NCBI RefSeq assembly: GCF_013410035.1
Contig: NZ_JACCBW010000001.1
Location: 310,001 to 374,000 of the forward strand
Direction of reading: 5' to 3'
DNA: 64,000 nucleotides
Source: Nocardioides cavernae
GTDB taxonomy: Bacteria; Actinomycetota; Actinomycetes; Propionibacteriales; Nocardioidaceae
Under the pieces are notes generated by a model, which saw nothing but the letters and a program-made list of their open reading frames with translations, had not been told where the DNA came from and did not search any database. Made by a program: the position numbers and the translations under genes. This document shows positions 56,697 to 64,000 of this stretch, one piece after another. The first letter of the stretch is position 1. Each line of letters starts with the position of its first letter.

Positions 56697-57992
56697 TCAG
56701 CCGTTGAGCTGGCCGCTCATCTGCTCGTCGGCCTTCGCCGCGAGGTCGGCGACGTCGCCGCCCTGGGCGATCGCGCTGAACAGGTCCTCCAGCGCGCGGG
56801 AGCCCTCGACGTTGGCCCATCCGGGTGCGGCCGGCGTGAGCTTGGCGTTGGACGCGGCCTCGATGGTGGCGGCGGCGTACTCGTCGTCACCGAGGAGGGA
56901 GGCGAGCGAGTCCTTGGCCGGCGTGAGGCCGGCCTCGGCCATGATCGTCTGGTAGTCGTCGCTCAGCATGAGCGCGACGGCCTTCTCCGCCAGGTCCTGG
57001 TTGGCCGACTTGGCCGCGATGGCGATGTCGGAGCCGCCGAGCAGCACGGGAGCGGGCTCGCCGTCGCTGCCGGGCAGCGCGAAGACGCCCATCTGCTTGG
57101 CGAACGTGTCGGGGCAGCCGGTCTCCGGGTCCTCGATCAGGCCCTTGACCCAGCCAGGGGTCGACATCATGCCGACCTCGCCGGCGCAGAACGGCGTCCA
57201 GGGGTCGGCCTCGTTGCCGTCCTTGGGCGCGCCGGACGCCTCCATGAAGAGCCGCTGGGCGGTCTCCAGTCCCGTGATCGACTCCGGGGAGCTGAGAGCG
57301 GGGGTCCACTCGCCCCCCTCCTCGGTGGCCAGGTCGCCGCCGGCGTCCCAGACGAACGTCGCGCCGTTGCGCCAGTCCTGCCCGGGGAACCAGAAGCCGG
57401 AGAAGTTGGCCGGCTTGGGGTTGGCCTCCTTGAGCGCGATCGCCGCGTCGACGAACTCGTCCATCGTGGTGGGCACCTCGAGGCCGGCCTTCTCGAGGAG
57501 GTCCTTGCGGTAGAAGATGTACTTCGAGCCGGCGTAGTAGGGCACGGCGTACGTCTCGCCGTCGACCGTCGCACCCTCGACGAAGCCCGGCAGCAGGTCG
57601 TCGCCGCCGAGGTCGCCGAGCATGTCGGTCATCGGCGCGAAGGCACCGGCCGAGGTGAAGGTCGGGGCCTGGGTGTTGCCGATCTCGACCACGTCGGGCG
57701 TCTCGGACTCGCTCGAGAGCGAGGTGGTGAGCTTCTCGACCAGGCCGTCCCACTCCTGCTGCTCGATCGTCAGCGTCGAGCCGGGGTTCTGGTCCTCGAA
57801 GGTCTCCTTCAGCCAGTCGCGGGCCTCCTGCGGGGTGTCCGTGCCGTTGAGCCAGACCCGGATGTCGGCGGTCTCCGGACCGCCGTCCGCGCTCGACGAG
57901 CCGCCGTCGTCGTCGCTGCCGCACGCGGCGAGCGTGGTCAGCGCGAGGGCGGCGACCGCCGCGCCTGTCAAGGACTTCTTGATGCGCACCAC
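56697..57992 (-). CDS. Sugar ABC transporter substrate-binding lipoprotein
   Basis: A 431-residue extracytoplasmic binding protein (family 1) with lipobox LAAC and Cys near residue 24. It starts GTG GTG; GAGAGG lies about 8 nt before the first. Typical segments are IRVWLNGTDTPQEARDWLKE and YAVPYYAGSKYIFYRKDLLEK. With NagZ and the ROK kinase downstream, an amino-sugar oligosaccharide is the likely ligand. Confidence 0.92.
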   Translation of the reverse strand: MVRIKKSLTGAAVAALALTTLAACGSDDDGGSSSADGGPETADIRVWLNGTDTPQEARDWLKETFEDQNPGSTLTIEQQEWDGLVEKLTTSLSSESETPDVVEIGNTQAPTFTSAGAFAPMTDMLGDLGGDDLLPGFVEGATVDGETYAVPYYAGSKYIFYRKDLLEKAGLEVPTTMDEFVDAAIALKEANPKPANFSGFWFPGQDWRNGATFVWDAGGDLATEEGGEWTPALSSPESITGLETAQRLFMEASGAPKDGNEADPWTPFCAGEVGMMSTPGWVKGLIEDPETGCPDTFAKQMGVFALPGSDGEPAPVLLGGSDIAIAAKSANQDLAEKAVALMLSDDYQTIMAEAGLTPAKDSLASLLGDDEYAAATIEAASNAKLTPAAPGWANVEGSRALEDLFSAIAQGGDVADLAAKADEQMSGQLNG

Positions 57993-58078
57993 TGTGTTCC
58001 TCTCATCGATGGACCGAGCTGGTTCGGGGGTTGGTTCGGGGGTTGGTGTTGCCGGGTGGGCACTGCTGACCGGGTCGC

Positions 58079-59212
58079 TCACGAGACGCCCAGCTCTCCG
58101 GCGAGCACGAGCACGACCGCTCCCACGACCACGACGTCCTCGCCGAGCTTGGAGGTGCGGACGGCCAGCCCCGTGGAGCTGATCGGCATCGTCCGCTCGC
58201 GGATGGTGCGGTCGGCCGCGTCGAGCAGCGGTCCGTCGAGCAGCTCCGCGGGGCCGCTCAGCACGATCTCGTGCAGGTTGAGGGCGGCGACGACGGGCGC
58301 GAGCACCTCGCCGAGCCGGGTGCCGACGTCGGCCAGCACCGAGGGCCCGTCCACGCCGGGCTCGGCGACGCTGCGGCGCAACGTGGGCGCGGACAGCAGC
58401 GTCTCCAGGCATCCGGTACGCCCGCACGCGCAGGTCTCGCCGGACGGGTCGACCACGACGTGGCCGATCTCGCCTGCGGCGCCGAGGTGGCCGTGGAGCA
58501 GCGAGCCGCCGAGGACGAACCCGGCGCCGACACCGGTGCCGACGCGCAGGACCATCAGGCCGCCGTCGCCGGACTCACCGAAGGTGTGCTCGCCCAGCAC
58601 GGCGGTGTTGGCGTCGTTGGCGACGAAGACGGGCAGCTCGAACGCCTCGGCCAGCCGGGCTGCCAGCGGGGTGTCGGTCCACGCGAGGTTGGGGGCGTCG
58701 ATCACGGTGCCGAGCGTGTCGACGACACCGGGGCTGCCGACCCCGATGCCGAGCACGGGGCGGTCGGTCATCGCGACCAGCTCCGCGGCGAGGCGCTGGA
58801 CCAGCTCGACGGCCTGCTCGCCGACGGCGCCGTCGACGTGCACCTCGTGGCGGGCCACGACGGTGCCGGCGAGGTTGACCACCGCGCCCGACATCCGGTC
58901 GGTCTCGGACAGGTCGAGGCCGATGATGTGGTGCGAGTCCGCAGCCAGGCCGACCAGGGTGGGCGGCTTGCCCACCCGGCTCTCGGCGGGGGCGCCGAGC
59001 TCGCTCACGAAGCCGTCGGCCAGCATCTCGCCGACCAGGTCGGAGACCGTGACCCGCGTGAGCCCGCTGGCCCGCGCGAGGTCGGCACGGCTGGCCGGAC
59101 CCTCGCGGAAGAGCTGCTGGAGCAGGAGCGAGCGGTGGTGGCGGCGGGCGTCCTCCTGGAGGAGCTTGCCCTGGGGCCGGAGCGGGCGGCCGACGGGTGT
59201 GTGCGGGGTCAC
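58079..59212 (-). CDS. ROK-family transcriptional repressor
   Basis: A 377-residue ROK regulator: N-terminal winged helix (GPASRADLARASGLTRVTVSDLVGEMLADGFV) joined to a sugar-kinase-like domain with GETCACGRTGCLE zinc motif. It heads the amino-sugar operon and is probably autoregulated, releasing DNA on binding the sugar. GTG 59212 is the start; an AT-rich stretch just upstream holds the likely operator. Confidence 0.9.
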   Translation of the reverse strand: MTPHTPVGRPLRPQGKLLQEDARRHHRSLLLQQLFREGPASRADLARASGLTRVTVSDLVGEMLADGFVSELGAPAESRVGKPPTLVGLAADSHHIIGLDLSETDRMSGAVVNLAGTVVARHEVHVDGAVGEQAVELVQRLAAELVAMTDRPVLGIGVGSPGVVDTLGTVIDAPNLAWTDTPLAARLAEAFELPVFVANDANTAVLGEHTFGESGDGGLMVLRVGTGVGAGFVLGGSLLHGHLGAAGEIGHVVVDPSGETCACGRTGCLETLLSAPTLRRSVAEPGVDGPSVLADVGTRLGEVLAPVVAALNLHEIVLSGPAELLDGPLLDAADRTIRERTMPISSTGLAVRTSKLGEDVVVVGAVVLVLAGELGVS

Positions 59213-59245
59213 ATTAGTTAGTTCAGCGCACTTACTTATCTGTCG
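59213..59245. promoter_or_regulatory. AT-rich promoter/operator of the ROK operon
   Basis: TTAGTTAGTT and ACTTACTTATCT flank GCGCAC; TTAGTT-N6-ACTTAC is an imperfect inverted repeat. It is the most AT-rich stretch nearby and resembles sites bound by ROK repressors. Confidence 0.45.
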
Positions 59246-59286
59246 TCAAGCCCCTCCGCCCCACTTTCACCGGGTCGTCTGGACCA

Positions 59287-59336
59287 GCGGTGCGTGAGCC
59301 ACGTTCTCGGGCCGCAGAACGTGGCTCACTCACCGC
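59287..59336. repeat. GCGGTGCGTGAG hairpin repeat, copy 2
   Basis: 21-nt arms (59287-59307 with 59316-59336) with one mismatch around an 8-nt loop CGGGCCGC. In tandem with copy 3. Confidence 0.8.
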
Positions 59337-59348
59337 CCGCAGTCCTCA

Positions 59349-59398
59349 GCGGTGCGTGAGACACGTTTTCGGGCCGCAGAACGTGGCTCACTCACCGC
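59349..59398. repeat. GCGGTGCGTGAG hairpin repeat, copy 3
   Basis: Same layout as copy 2; the right arms of both copies are identical over 21 nt. The right arm (59378-59398) reaches into the amidohydrolase gene and supplies its last codons and stop. Confidence 0.8.
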
Positions 59399-60284
59399 TC
59401 GGGGGACCGAGCAGCGCCAGCGGGTTGTCCCAGCACACCGCGCGCAACCACTCCTCCCCCAGCCCGAGCCGCTCGAGCGCGTCGAGCTGGGTGGCGTACG
59501 GGTAGGGGATGTTCGGGAAGTCGCTGCCGAGGTGCACCTTCCCGGCGAGGCCGAGGTCGCGCAGCCGGGGCAGCAGCGCGGAGGGGTACGCCCCGCCCAT
59601 CTCGGTGAAGAAGTCGGTGAACGCCATCGTGGTGTCGAGCCCGACCCGCTCGTACGCCTCGGCGAGCGCGAGGAACTCGGCGTATTCCGGCGCGCCCGCG
59701 TGGGCGATGACGAGCCGCAGCCGCGGGTGCCGTCGCAGCAGCTCGGCCACCGGGACCGGCCCGGTGTGCTCGGTCGGGACCGGACCGCTGCCGGCGTGCA
59801 GCACCACGGGCGTACCCGTCTCGGCGACGACGCCCCACGCCTCGTCGAGCAGCGGGTCGGTGACGGTGAAGGCGCCGACCTGGACGTGCACCTTCCACAC
59901 CTCGACGTGGCCCGGGGACGGTGCGCTGCGCCGCCGGACGTACGCCGTCACGTCGGGCTCGGGGAAGAAGGTGCCGCACACGGCCGCCTCAGGAACGCGC
60001 GCGGCGAAGCCGGCCGCCCAGACGTTGAGGAACTCGGCCATGTCGGGCTTGTGGGCGTACGGCAGGGCGGTGAAGCGGCGTACGCCGAAGGAGCGCAGCG
60101 TCTCGACGAGCACGTCGTCCCCGTCGCGGTAGTGCAGGGGCCACGGCCGGCCGATGAGCGGACCGGCGGCGTCGAACTGCGCGCGCACCTTCGCCATCAC
60201 CCGCGGCGGGAGGAAGTGGGTGTGCAGGTCGGCCAGCCCGGGCAGCCCGAGCCGGTCGGCGAACGCGCGTGGGTCGGTCGTCAC
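59388..60284 (-). CDS. Amidohydrolase-family protein
   Basis: A 298-residue TIM-barrel amidohydrolase: N-terminal DLHTHFLPPR metal site, VVLHAGSGP, VIAHAGAPEYAE and the late LGSDFPNIPYPY Asp. It resembles the metal-dependent amidohydrolase_2 group (aminocarboxymuconate decarboxylase-like); substrate unknown. The GTG start overlaps the DUF2550 stop. The last residues (SGE) and TGA come from a repeat element. Confidence 0.87.
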   Translation of the reverse strand: MTTDPRAFADRLGLPGLADLHTHFLPPRVMAKVRAQFDAAGPLIGRPWPLHYRDGDDVLVETLRSFGVRRFTALPYAHKPDMAEFLNVWAAGFAARVPEAAVCGTFFPEPDVTAYVRRRSAPSPGHVEVWKVHVQVGAFTVTDPLLDEAWGVVAETGTPVVLHAGSGPVPTEHTGPVPVAELLRRHPRLRLVIAHAGAPEYAEFLALAEAYERVGLDTTMAFTDFFTEMGGAYPSALLPRLRDLGLAGKVHLGSDFPNIPYPYATQLDALERLGLGEEWLRAVCWDNPLALLGPPSGE

Positions 60285-60787
60285 CGCAGCACCCGCGCGC
60301 CGTTGGCCGCGAGGACCGCGATCAGCTCGTCGGCGTAGCCGCGCTCGCGGATCGACTTGAAGTCGTTGGTCACCACCCGGTTGAGGTGCTCGCGCGAGAC
60401 GCTCAGCAGCAGGACGCCCATCGGCCCGGCGAGCTCGAGGTCGGCGCCGTCGAGGTTCACCAGACCGCGCTTGCGGACCTCGACCGTGTGGCACGGCACC
60501 TGCCACGCCGGCTGGGCGGCCCCGTCGGGGACGAACGCGATCTGCCGGCCGGTCACGTCGACGACCCCGACGTGGGCACCGAGGCCCGCGCCGAGCAGGC
60601 CCTCCCCCACGACCTGGGCGTTCCAGCGGCCGTACGGCGGCGCTCCCGGCGCGAGGTCGGCCGGCGGGACCGCGCCGGGCTGCTCGAGCTTCTTGTTGAA
60701 CCCGACGACGAGCAGGATCGCGAGGACGACGGCGAAGACGAGCCCGACCGCGAGCGGGACGAGGAGGAACAGGACGGACGCGTCCAC
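60281..60787 (-). CDS. DUF2550-family membrane-anchored protein
   Basis: A 168-residue protein with a single N-terminal transmembrane helix (LFLLVPLAVGLVFAVVLAILLVVGF) and a soluble beta-rich domain (VVDVTGRQIAFVPDGAAQPAWQVP), consistent with DUF2550 or a PH-like fold. Function unknown; coupled to the amidohydrolase by 4 nt. Confidence 0.72.
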   Translation of the reverse strand: MDASVLFLLVPLAVGLVFAVVLAILLVVGFNKKLEQPGAVPPADLAPGAPPYGRWNAQVVGEGLLGAGLGAHVGVVDVTGRQIAFVPDGAAQPAWQVPCHTVEVRKRGLVNLDGADLELAGPMGVLLLSVSREHLNRVVTNDFKSIRERGYADELIAVLAANGARVLR

Positions 60788-60811
60788 GGCAGTCAGGTCG
60801 GTCCGCGACGC

Positions 60812-61291
60812 TCAGTCGCGGTGGCCCTTGAGCCGGCGCTGGACGGCGTCGACCTTCTCGCGGTTGGCCTGGCGCTCGGCCAGCGTGTGGCGCTTGTCGT
60901 AGGCCTTCTTGCCCTTCGCGAGCGCGATCTCGACCTTGGCCCGGCCGTCCTTGAAGTAGAGCGCCAGCGGCACGATCGTGTAGCCCTTGTCGGTGATCTT
61001 GCGCTCGATCTTGTCGATCTCCGAGCGGTTGAGCAGCAGCTTGCGGCGACGGCGGGCGGAGTGGTTGGTCCAGGTGCCCTGGCTGTACTCCGGAATGTGC
61101 ACGCCGAGCAGCCACGCCTCGCCGTTGTCGATCTCGGCGAAGCCGTCGACGAGCGAGGCCCTGCCCTGCCGCAACGACTTGACCTCGGTCCCCATGAGGA
61201 CGAGCCCGGCCTCCCAGGTGTCCTCGATGTGGTAGTCGTGGCGCGCCTTCTTGTTCTGCGCGACCATCTTCTGGCCCTGCTCCTTCGCCAT
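60812..61291 (-). CDS. smpB: SsrA-binding protein SmpB
   Basis: A 159-residue tmRNA partner that brings ssrA to stalled ribosomes. Family blocks: [51 protein letters not shown]-type text near residue 60, and the basic C-terminal tail [21 protein letters not shown] lies 6 nt before the ATG. Confidence 0.97.
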   Translation of the reverse strand: MAKEQGQKMVAQNKKARHDYHIEDTWEAGLVLMGTEVKSLRQGRASLVDGFAEIDNGEAWLLGVHIPEYSQGTWTNHSARRRRKLLLNRSEIDKIERKITDKGYTIVPLALYFKDGRAKVEIALAKGKKAYDKRHTLAERQANREKVDAVQRRLKGHRD

Positions 61292-61347
61292 GGGTCCATT
61301 GTCCCAGAGCGTGTCCAGCCAGTTCGTCCGCGCGGTCGCGCGAGCGG

Positions 61348-62610
61348 TCAGAAGAACTGCATCGGGTCGACGGCGGTGCCGTTGGCCATCACGGTGAAGT
61401 GCAGGTGGCAGCCCGTGGACCAGCCGGTGCTGCCCTCATAGCCGATCACCTGACCCTGCTCGACGGTGTCGCCGACGCCCACGGTGTAGCTGGTGGCGTG
61501 GTTGTAGATCGTGGCGATGCCGCGGCCCGCCAGGGCGCCGTTGTCGATGACCAGCCGGTTGCCGTAGACGCCGCTGAAGTAGGAGGAGACGACCTTGCCG
61601 TCGGCGGCCGCGCGCAGCGGCGTGCCGCAGCCACCGCCGAAGTCGACGCCGTCGTGCAGGCCCCAGTAGTGGTAGATCGGGTGGGTGCGGTAGCCGAAGG
61701 GCGAGGTGACGTATCCGTCCGTGGGGTGCATCAGCACCCCGGTCGCGGGGCCGCTCGCCCCGGCCTGCGACCGCGCTCGTGCGCGGCGCAGCGCCGCGAG
61801 GGCCCGCTTGCGCAGCATCTCCTCGATCTTCTCCTGCTCCTTCTCCAGCTTGCGGAGCTTGGCGAGGTCCTTCTGCCGGGCCTCGCGGGCGCCGACGCGC
61901 GCGTCGCGGCGCTCGAGGACGAGGCTGACGACCGAGTCCTTCGCGGCCTGCTGCTCGGCCTCGAGGCCCTGCATGAGGGCGAGGTGCTCGGCGGCCGCCT
62001 CCCGCTTGACCGCGACCGCGTCGCGCGCCTCGCTGACCTGGACCTCGCGGACCTCGAGCAGCACCTCGGCGGCCTTCAGCTCGTCGTACTCGCGTGCCTC
62101 CTGCCCGATCACGACGTCACGTACGCCGTCGCGGCGGGTGAGCTCCTCGGTCGAGTCGGCGTCGAGCAGCGAGGCGAACGCGATCAGCTCGGGGTCGCCC
62201 TCGGAGTACATGTCGGCGACCGTCCGAGCCACCTTGGCGCGCTGCGCGTCCCGGTCGACGCCTCCCTGGGCCAGCGCCGCCTCCGCCTCGGCGAGCTCCT
62301 GCTCGGCCGTGGCGAGCTCGGCCTGCATCTGCGCGTCGGCCTCCTGCGCGACCTCGACCTTGCCGCGTGCGGTGGCGAGCCGGGTCTTGGCGACACCGAG
62401 CTGCTCCTGCGCGGCGGCGAGCCGCTCGCCGGCCTTGCGCAGCTGGGCGCTGGACTCGTCGAGGTCCTGGTGCGCGCCCTTGAGCTCGCGCTCGACCTCG
62501 TTCTTCTTGTCCTTGAGGTCGTCTGCATGTGCTGCGGACACGCCCAGCGCCATGACCGCGACGAGTGCGGCAGCCATGCGTCGGTGAGCAGTGCGGGGGA
62601 AGGAACGCAC
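61348..62610 (-). CDS. M23 peptidoglycan hydrolase with coiled coil (EnvC/RipC-like)
   Basis: A 420-residue exported protein: signal peptide to about GVSAAHA, then a long coiled coil (residues ~30-235, Glu/Ala/Arg-rich), a basic linker and an M23 domain with zinc ligands in [11 protein letters not shown] and GCHLHFTVM. The layout matches FtsX-activated EnvC/RipC-type hydrolases, and ftsX lies just upstream on the same strand, so a septal role is likely. Confidence 0.9.
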   Translation of the reverse strand: MRSFPRTAHRRMAAALVAVMALGVSAAHADDLKDKKNEVERELKGAHQDLDESSAQLRKAGERLAAAQEQLGVAKTRLATARGKVEVAQEADAQMQAELATAEQELAEAEAALAQGGVDRDAQRAKVARTVADMYSEGDPELIAFASLLDADSTEELTRRDGVRDVVIGQEAREYDELKAAEVLLEVREVQVSEARDAVAVKREAAAEHLALMQGLEAEQQAAKDSVVSLVLERRDARVGAREARQKDLAKLRKLEKEQEKIEEMLRKRALAALRRARARSQAGASGPATGVLMHPTDGYVTSPFGYRTHPIYHYWGLHDGVDFGGGCGTPLRAAADGKVVSSYFSGVYGNRLVIDNGALAGRGIATIYNHATSYTVGVGDTVEQGQVIGYEGSTGWSTGCHLHFTVMANGTAVDPMQFF

Positions 62611-62649
62611 CGGGGAGCCTTTGCATCGGGGAAGCGGGGAAGGTGACGT

Positions 62650-62668
62650 CCCGGCCGGCTCGGCCGGG
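62650..62668. terminator. Hairpin between ftsX and the M23 hydrolase gene
   Basis: CCCGGCC and GGCCGGG arms around GGCTC, in the 86-bp gap after ftsX; it may lower read-through into the hydrolase gene. Confidence 0.5.
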
Positions 62669-62696
62669 GCGACGCCTAGACGCTAACCTCCGCGAC

Positions 62697-63605
62697 TCAG
62701 ACTTTGAGGTATTTCCGCGTCAGCACGAGTGTCGGCAGCAACGTCAGCACCGGACCGAGGATCGCGATGGCGAGCGCGGCCACCCGGAACTCGGCCCAGC
62801 CGATCCACGGGACGAACCTGAGGTTGGACGCGAGGTCCCCGATGGCGAAGTGGAGGAACGCCGCCAGCGCCCCTCCGGCGAGCGCCACGCTGATCAGCGC
62901 GGTGACCAGCGCCTCCAGGAGGAACGGCAGCGCGATGTAGAGCGTGGAGGCACCCACCAGGCGCATGATGCCGATCTCCTTGCGGCGCGCGAACGCCGCC
63001 AGGCGGATCGTGTTGGCGACGAGGAGCAGCGCGGCCAGCACGAGCAGCGCCGCGGTGCCGAGGGCGTACGTGCGCATCTTGGTGATCGTGGTGAGGATCG
63101 GCCCCACCTGCTCGCGCAGGTCACGGACCCGCGAGACGCCGTCGAGCCCCTGCACGGCGCTCGTGATCCCCTCGTACTGCTCCGGGTCCTCCAGCGTGAT
63201 CCAGATGGTCTGCGGCATGTCCTCCGCGGTCAGCGCCGGGTTGTCGCCGGAGAACAGCTCCTCGCCGTAGAGCTCCTTGGCCTTCTCCAGCGCGACCTCG
63301 CCGGACTCGAAGCGGTAGCTCGAGACCTCGGGGTTGTCGTCGACGACGGCCTCGATCTCGGCCTTCTGCGCGTCGGTCACCGGGTTGGGGCAGACCGGGT
63401 TGGAGTCGTTGAGCCGACAGAGGTAGACGGTGATCTGGAGCTGGTTGCCGAAGTGGTCGGCCGCCCGGGTCGCCTGCTGCTGGAAGAGCAGGCCGATGCC
63501 GACGAGCGTGAGCGACACGACGAGGGTGAGGATCACCGCCAGGTGCATCGTCAGGTTGCGGCGCAGGCCCTGGCCGAGCTCGGAGTAGACGTAGCGAAGC
63601 TGCAT
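62697..63605 (-). CDS. ftsX: Cell-division permease-like protein FtsX
   Basis: A 302-residue protein with the FtsX layout: N-terminal cytoplasmic segment, one helix (LTLVVSLTLVGIGLLF), a large external domain (residues ~45-165) with two Cys (LCRLNDSNPVCPNP), then three helices. With FtsE it forms a complex that switches on peptidoglycan hydrolases at the septum. Confidence 0.95.
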   Translation of the reverse strand: MQLRYVYSELGQGLRRNLTMHLAVILTLVVSLTLVGIGLLFQQQATRAADHFGNQLQITVYLCRLNDSNPVCPNPVTDAQKAEIEAVVDDNPEVSSYRFESGEVALEKAKELYGEELFSGDNPALTAEDMPQTIWITLEDPEQYEGITSAVQGLDGVSRVRDLREQVGPILTTITKMRTYALGTAALLVLAALLLVANTIRLAAFARRKEIGIMRLVGASTLYIALPFLLEALVTALISVALAGGALAAFLHFAIGDLASNLRFVPWIGWAEFRVAALAIAILGPVLTLLPTLVLTRKYLKV

Positions 63606-63655
63606 GGAGTGGGGGCTCTCGATCCGTTCTGGGTCGGGTCTGGGTGAGGTCCGGG

Positions 63656-64000
63656 TCAGCTCTGGTGGCCGTAGACGCCCTGCGCCTGGTCGCGCACGAC
63701 GTGGCCGTTCTCGAGCTCGATGACGCGCTTGCGCATCTGGTCGACGATGCTCGAGTCGTGCGTGGCCATCACGACGGTCGTGCCGGTGCGGTTGATGCGG
63801 TCGAGGAGCTTCATGATCCCGACCGACGTGGTGGGGTCGAGGTTGCCGGTGGGCTCGTCGGCGATGAGGATCATCGGCCGGTTGACGAAGGCCCGCGCCA
63901 CGGCGACGCGCTGCTGCTCGCCGCCGGAGAGCTCGTCGGGCATCCGCTCGCCCTTGCCGCCGAGACCGACCAGCTCCAGCGTCTCGGGGACGACGTCCTT
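63656..64000 (-). CDS. ftsE: FtsE ATPase, truncated by the window edge
   Basis: The C-terminal 114 residues of the FtsE ATPase: signature [14 protein letters not shown], Walker [15 protein letters not shown], and switch His in MATHDS. The N-terminal part with Walker A lies beyond 64000. It precedes ftsX by 50 bp. Confidence 0.93.
   Translation of the reverse strand, partial: KDVVPETLELVGLGGKGERMPDELSGGEQQRVAVARAFVNRPMILIADEPTGNLDPTTSVGIMKLLDRINRTGTTVVMATHDSSIVDQMRKRVIELENGHVVRDQAQGVYGHQS

Noticed and set aside
58019-58044. Short direct repeat GGTTCGGGGGTT x2 before the binding-protein gene
   Set aside because: Only two copies, no symmetry, no sign of operator function.
55884-59297. 1137-codon plus-strand frame over the sugar operon
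   Set aside because: Antisense shadow of five recognisable minus-strand genes.

Overview
The window is about 64 kb of very GC-rich (roughly 70%) DNA with dense, often overlapping genes. Codon use, frequent GTG starts joined to the preceding stop as GTGA, CysO/CysM/Mec cysteine synthesis, the DUF3039, DUF2017, DUF3048 and DUF3152 families and a tmRNA all point to a high-GC actinobacterium. My best guess is the Nocardioidaceae (Nocardioides or a near relative), inferred from gene content only. It reads as ordinary chromosome: I see no transposase, phage block, plasmid functions or CRISPR array. No gene-free stretch exceeds 300 bases except the one holding tmRNA.

Layout. 1-2.5 kb: a secreted metallophosphoesterase that is frameshifted and cut by the window edge. 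2.5-6.35 kb (minus): a run headed by a four-part ECF metal transporter (CbiM, N, Q, O) behind a Nur-type nickel box, followed by DUF3618, GroES-like, acyltransferase and small membrane protein genes. 6.5-8.05 kb: peroxiredoxin, a tRNA with Leu anticodon UAG, and a BASS transporter. 8-26 kb: an interrupted version of the mycobacterial rdgB-rph-(Rv1339-like phosphodiesterase)-murI-cysM-cysO-mec-clpS-pncB neighbourhood, broken up by two two-component systems, an ABC exporter, an MFS transporter, a TetR-like regulator and a frameshifted Nudix-DUF429 fusion; pncA follows pncB. 26-34.5 kb: regulator/target pairs (LysG/LysE, MarR/MFS, Lrp/HPPD) with visible operators, plus an IclR regulator. 34.5-50 kb: an XPB-like helicase with DUF3039, a cutinase-like/beta-propeller protein, YqgE, DUF3048, a c-di-AMP riboswitch before an NlpC/P60 hydrolase, FabG, HIT, Ohr/OhrR, three leaderless-looking genes in series, a nitroreductase, a GH6 protein and an NPCBM protein. 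50.2-50.6 kb: ssrA (tmRNA). 50.6-59.2 kb (minus): a CNNM/CBS protein and an amino-sugar type operon (ROK regulator, sugar ABC transporter, NagZ-like GH3, ROK kinase). 59.3-64 kb: repeats, an amidohydrolase, DUF2550, smpB, and an M23 hydrolase with ftsX and ftsE.

How it works together. Cell-envelope work recurs: FtsEX with an EnvC/RipC-like hydrolase, MurI, a c-di-AMP controlled NlpC/P60 enzyme, and a NagZ/ROK-kinase/ABC set that looks suited to salvaging GlcNAc-containing fragments. Both trans-translation components (ssrA and smpB) are present. PncA and PncB form the NAD salvage branch.

The most striking general feature is start architecture. About twenty genes carry a TANNNT box 6-7 nt before the start codon with no room for a Shine-Dalgarno site, and in five places the TAG stop codon of the upstream gene is itself the first half of that box. 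Two families of imperfect hairpin repeats recur in intergenic spaces.
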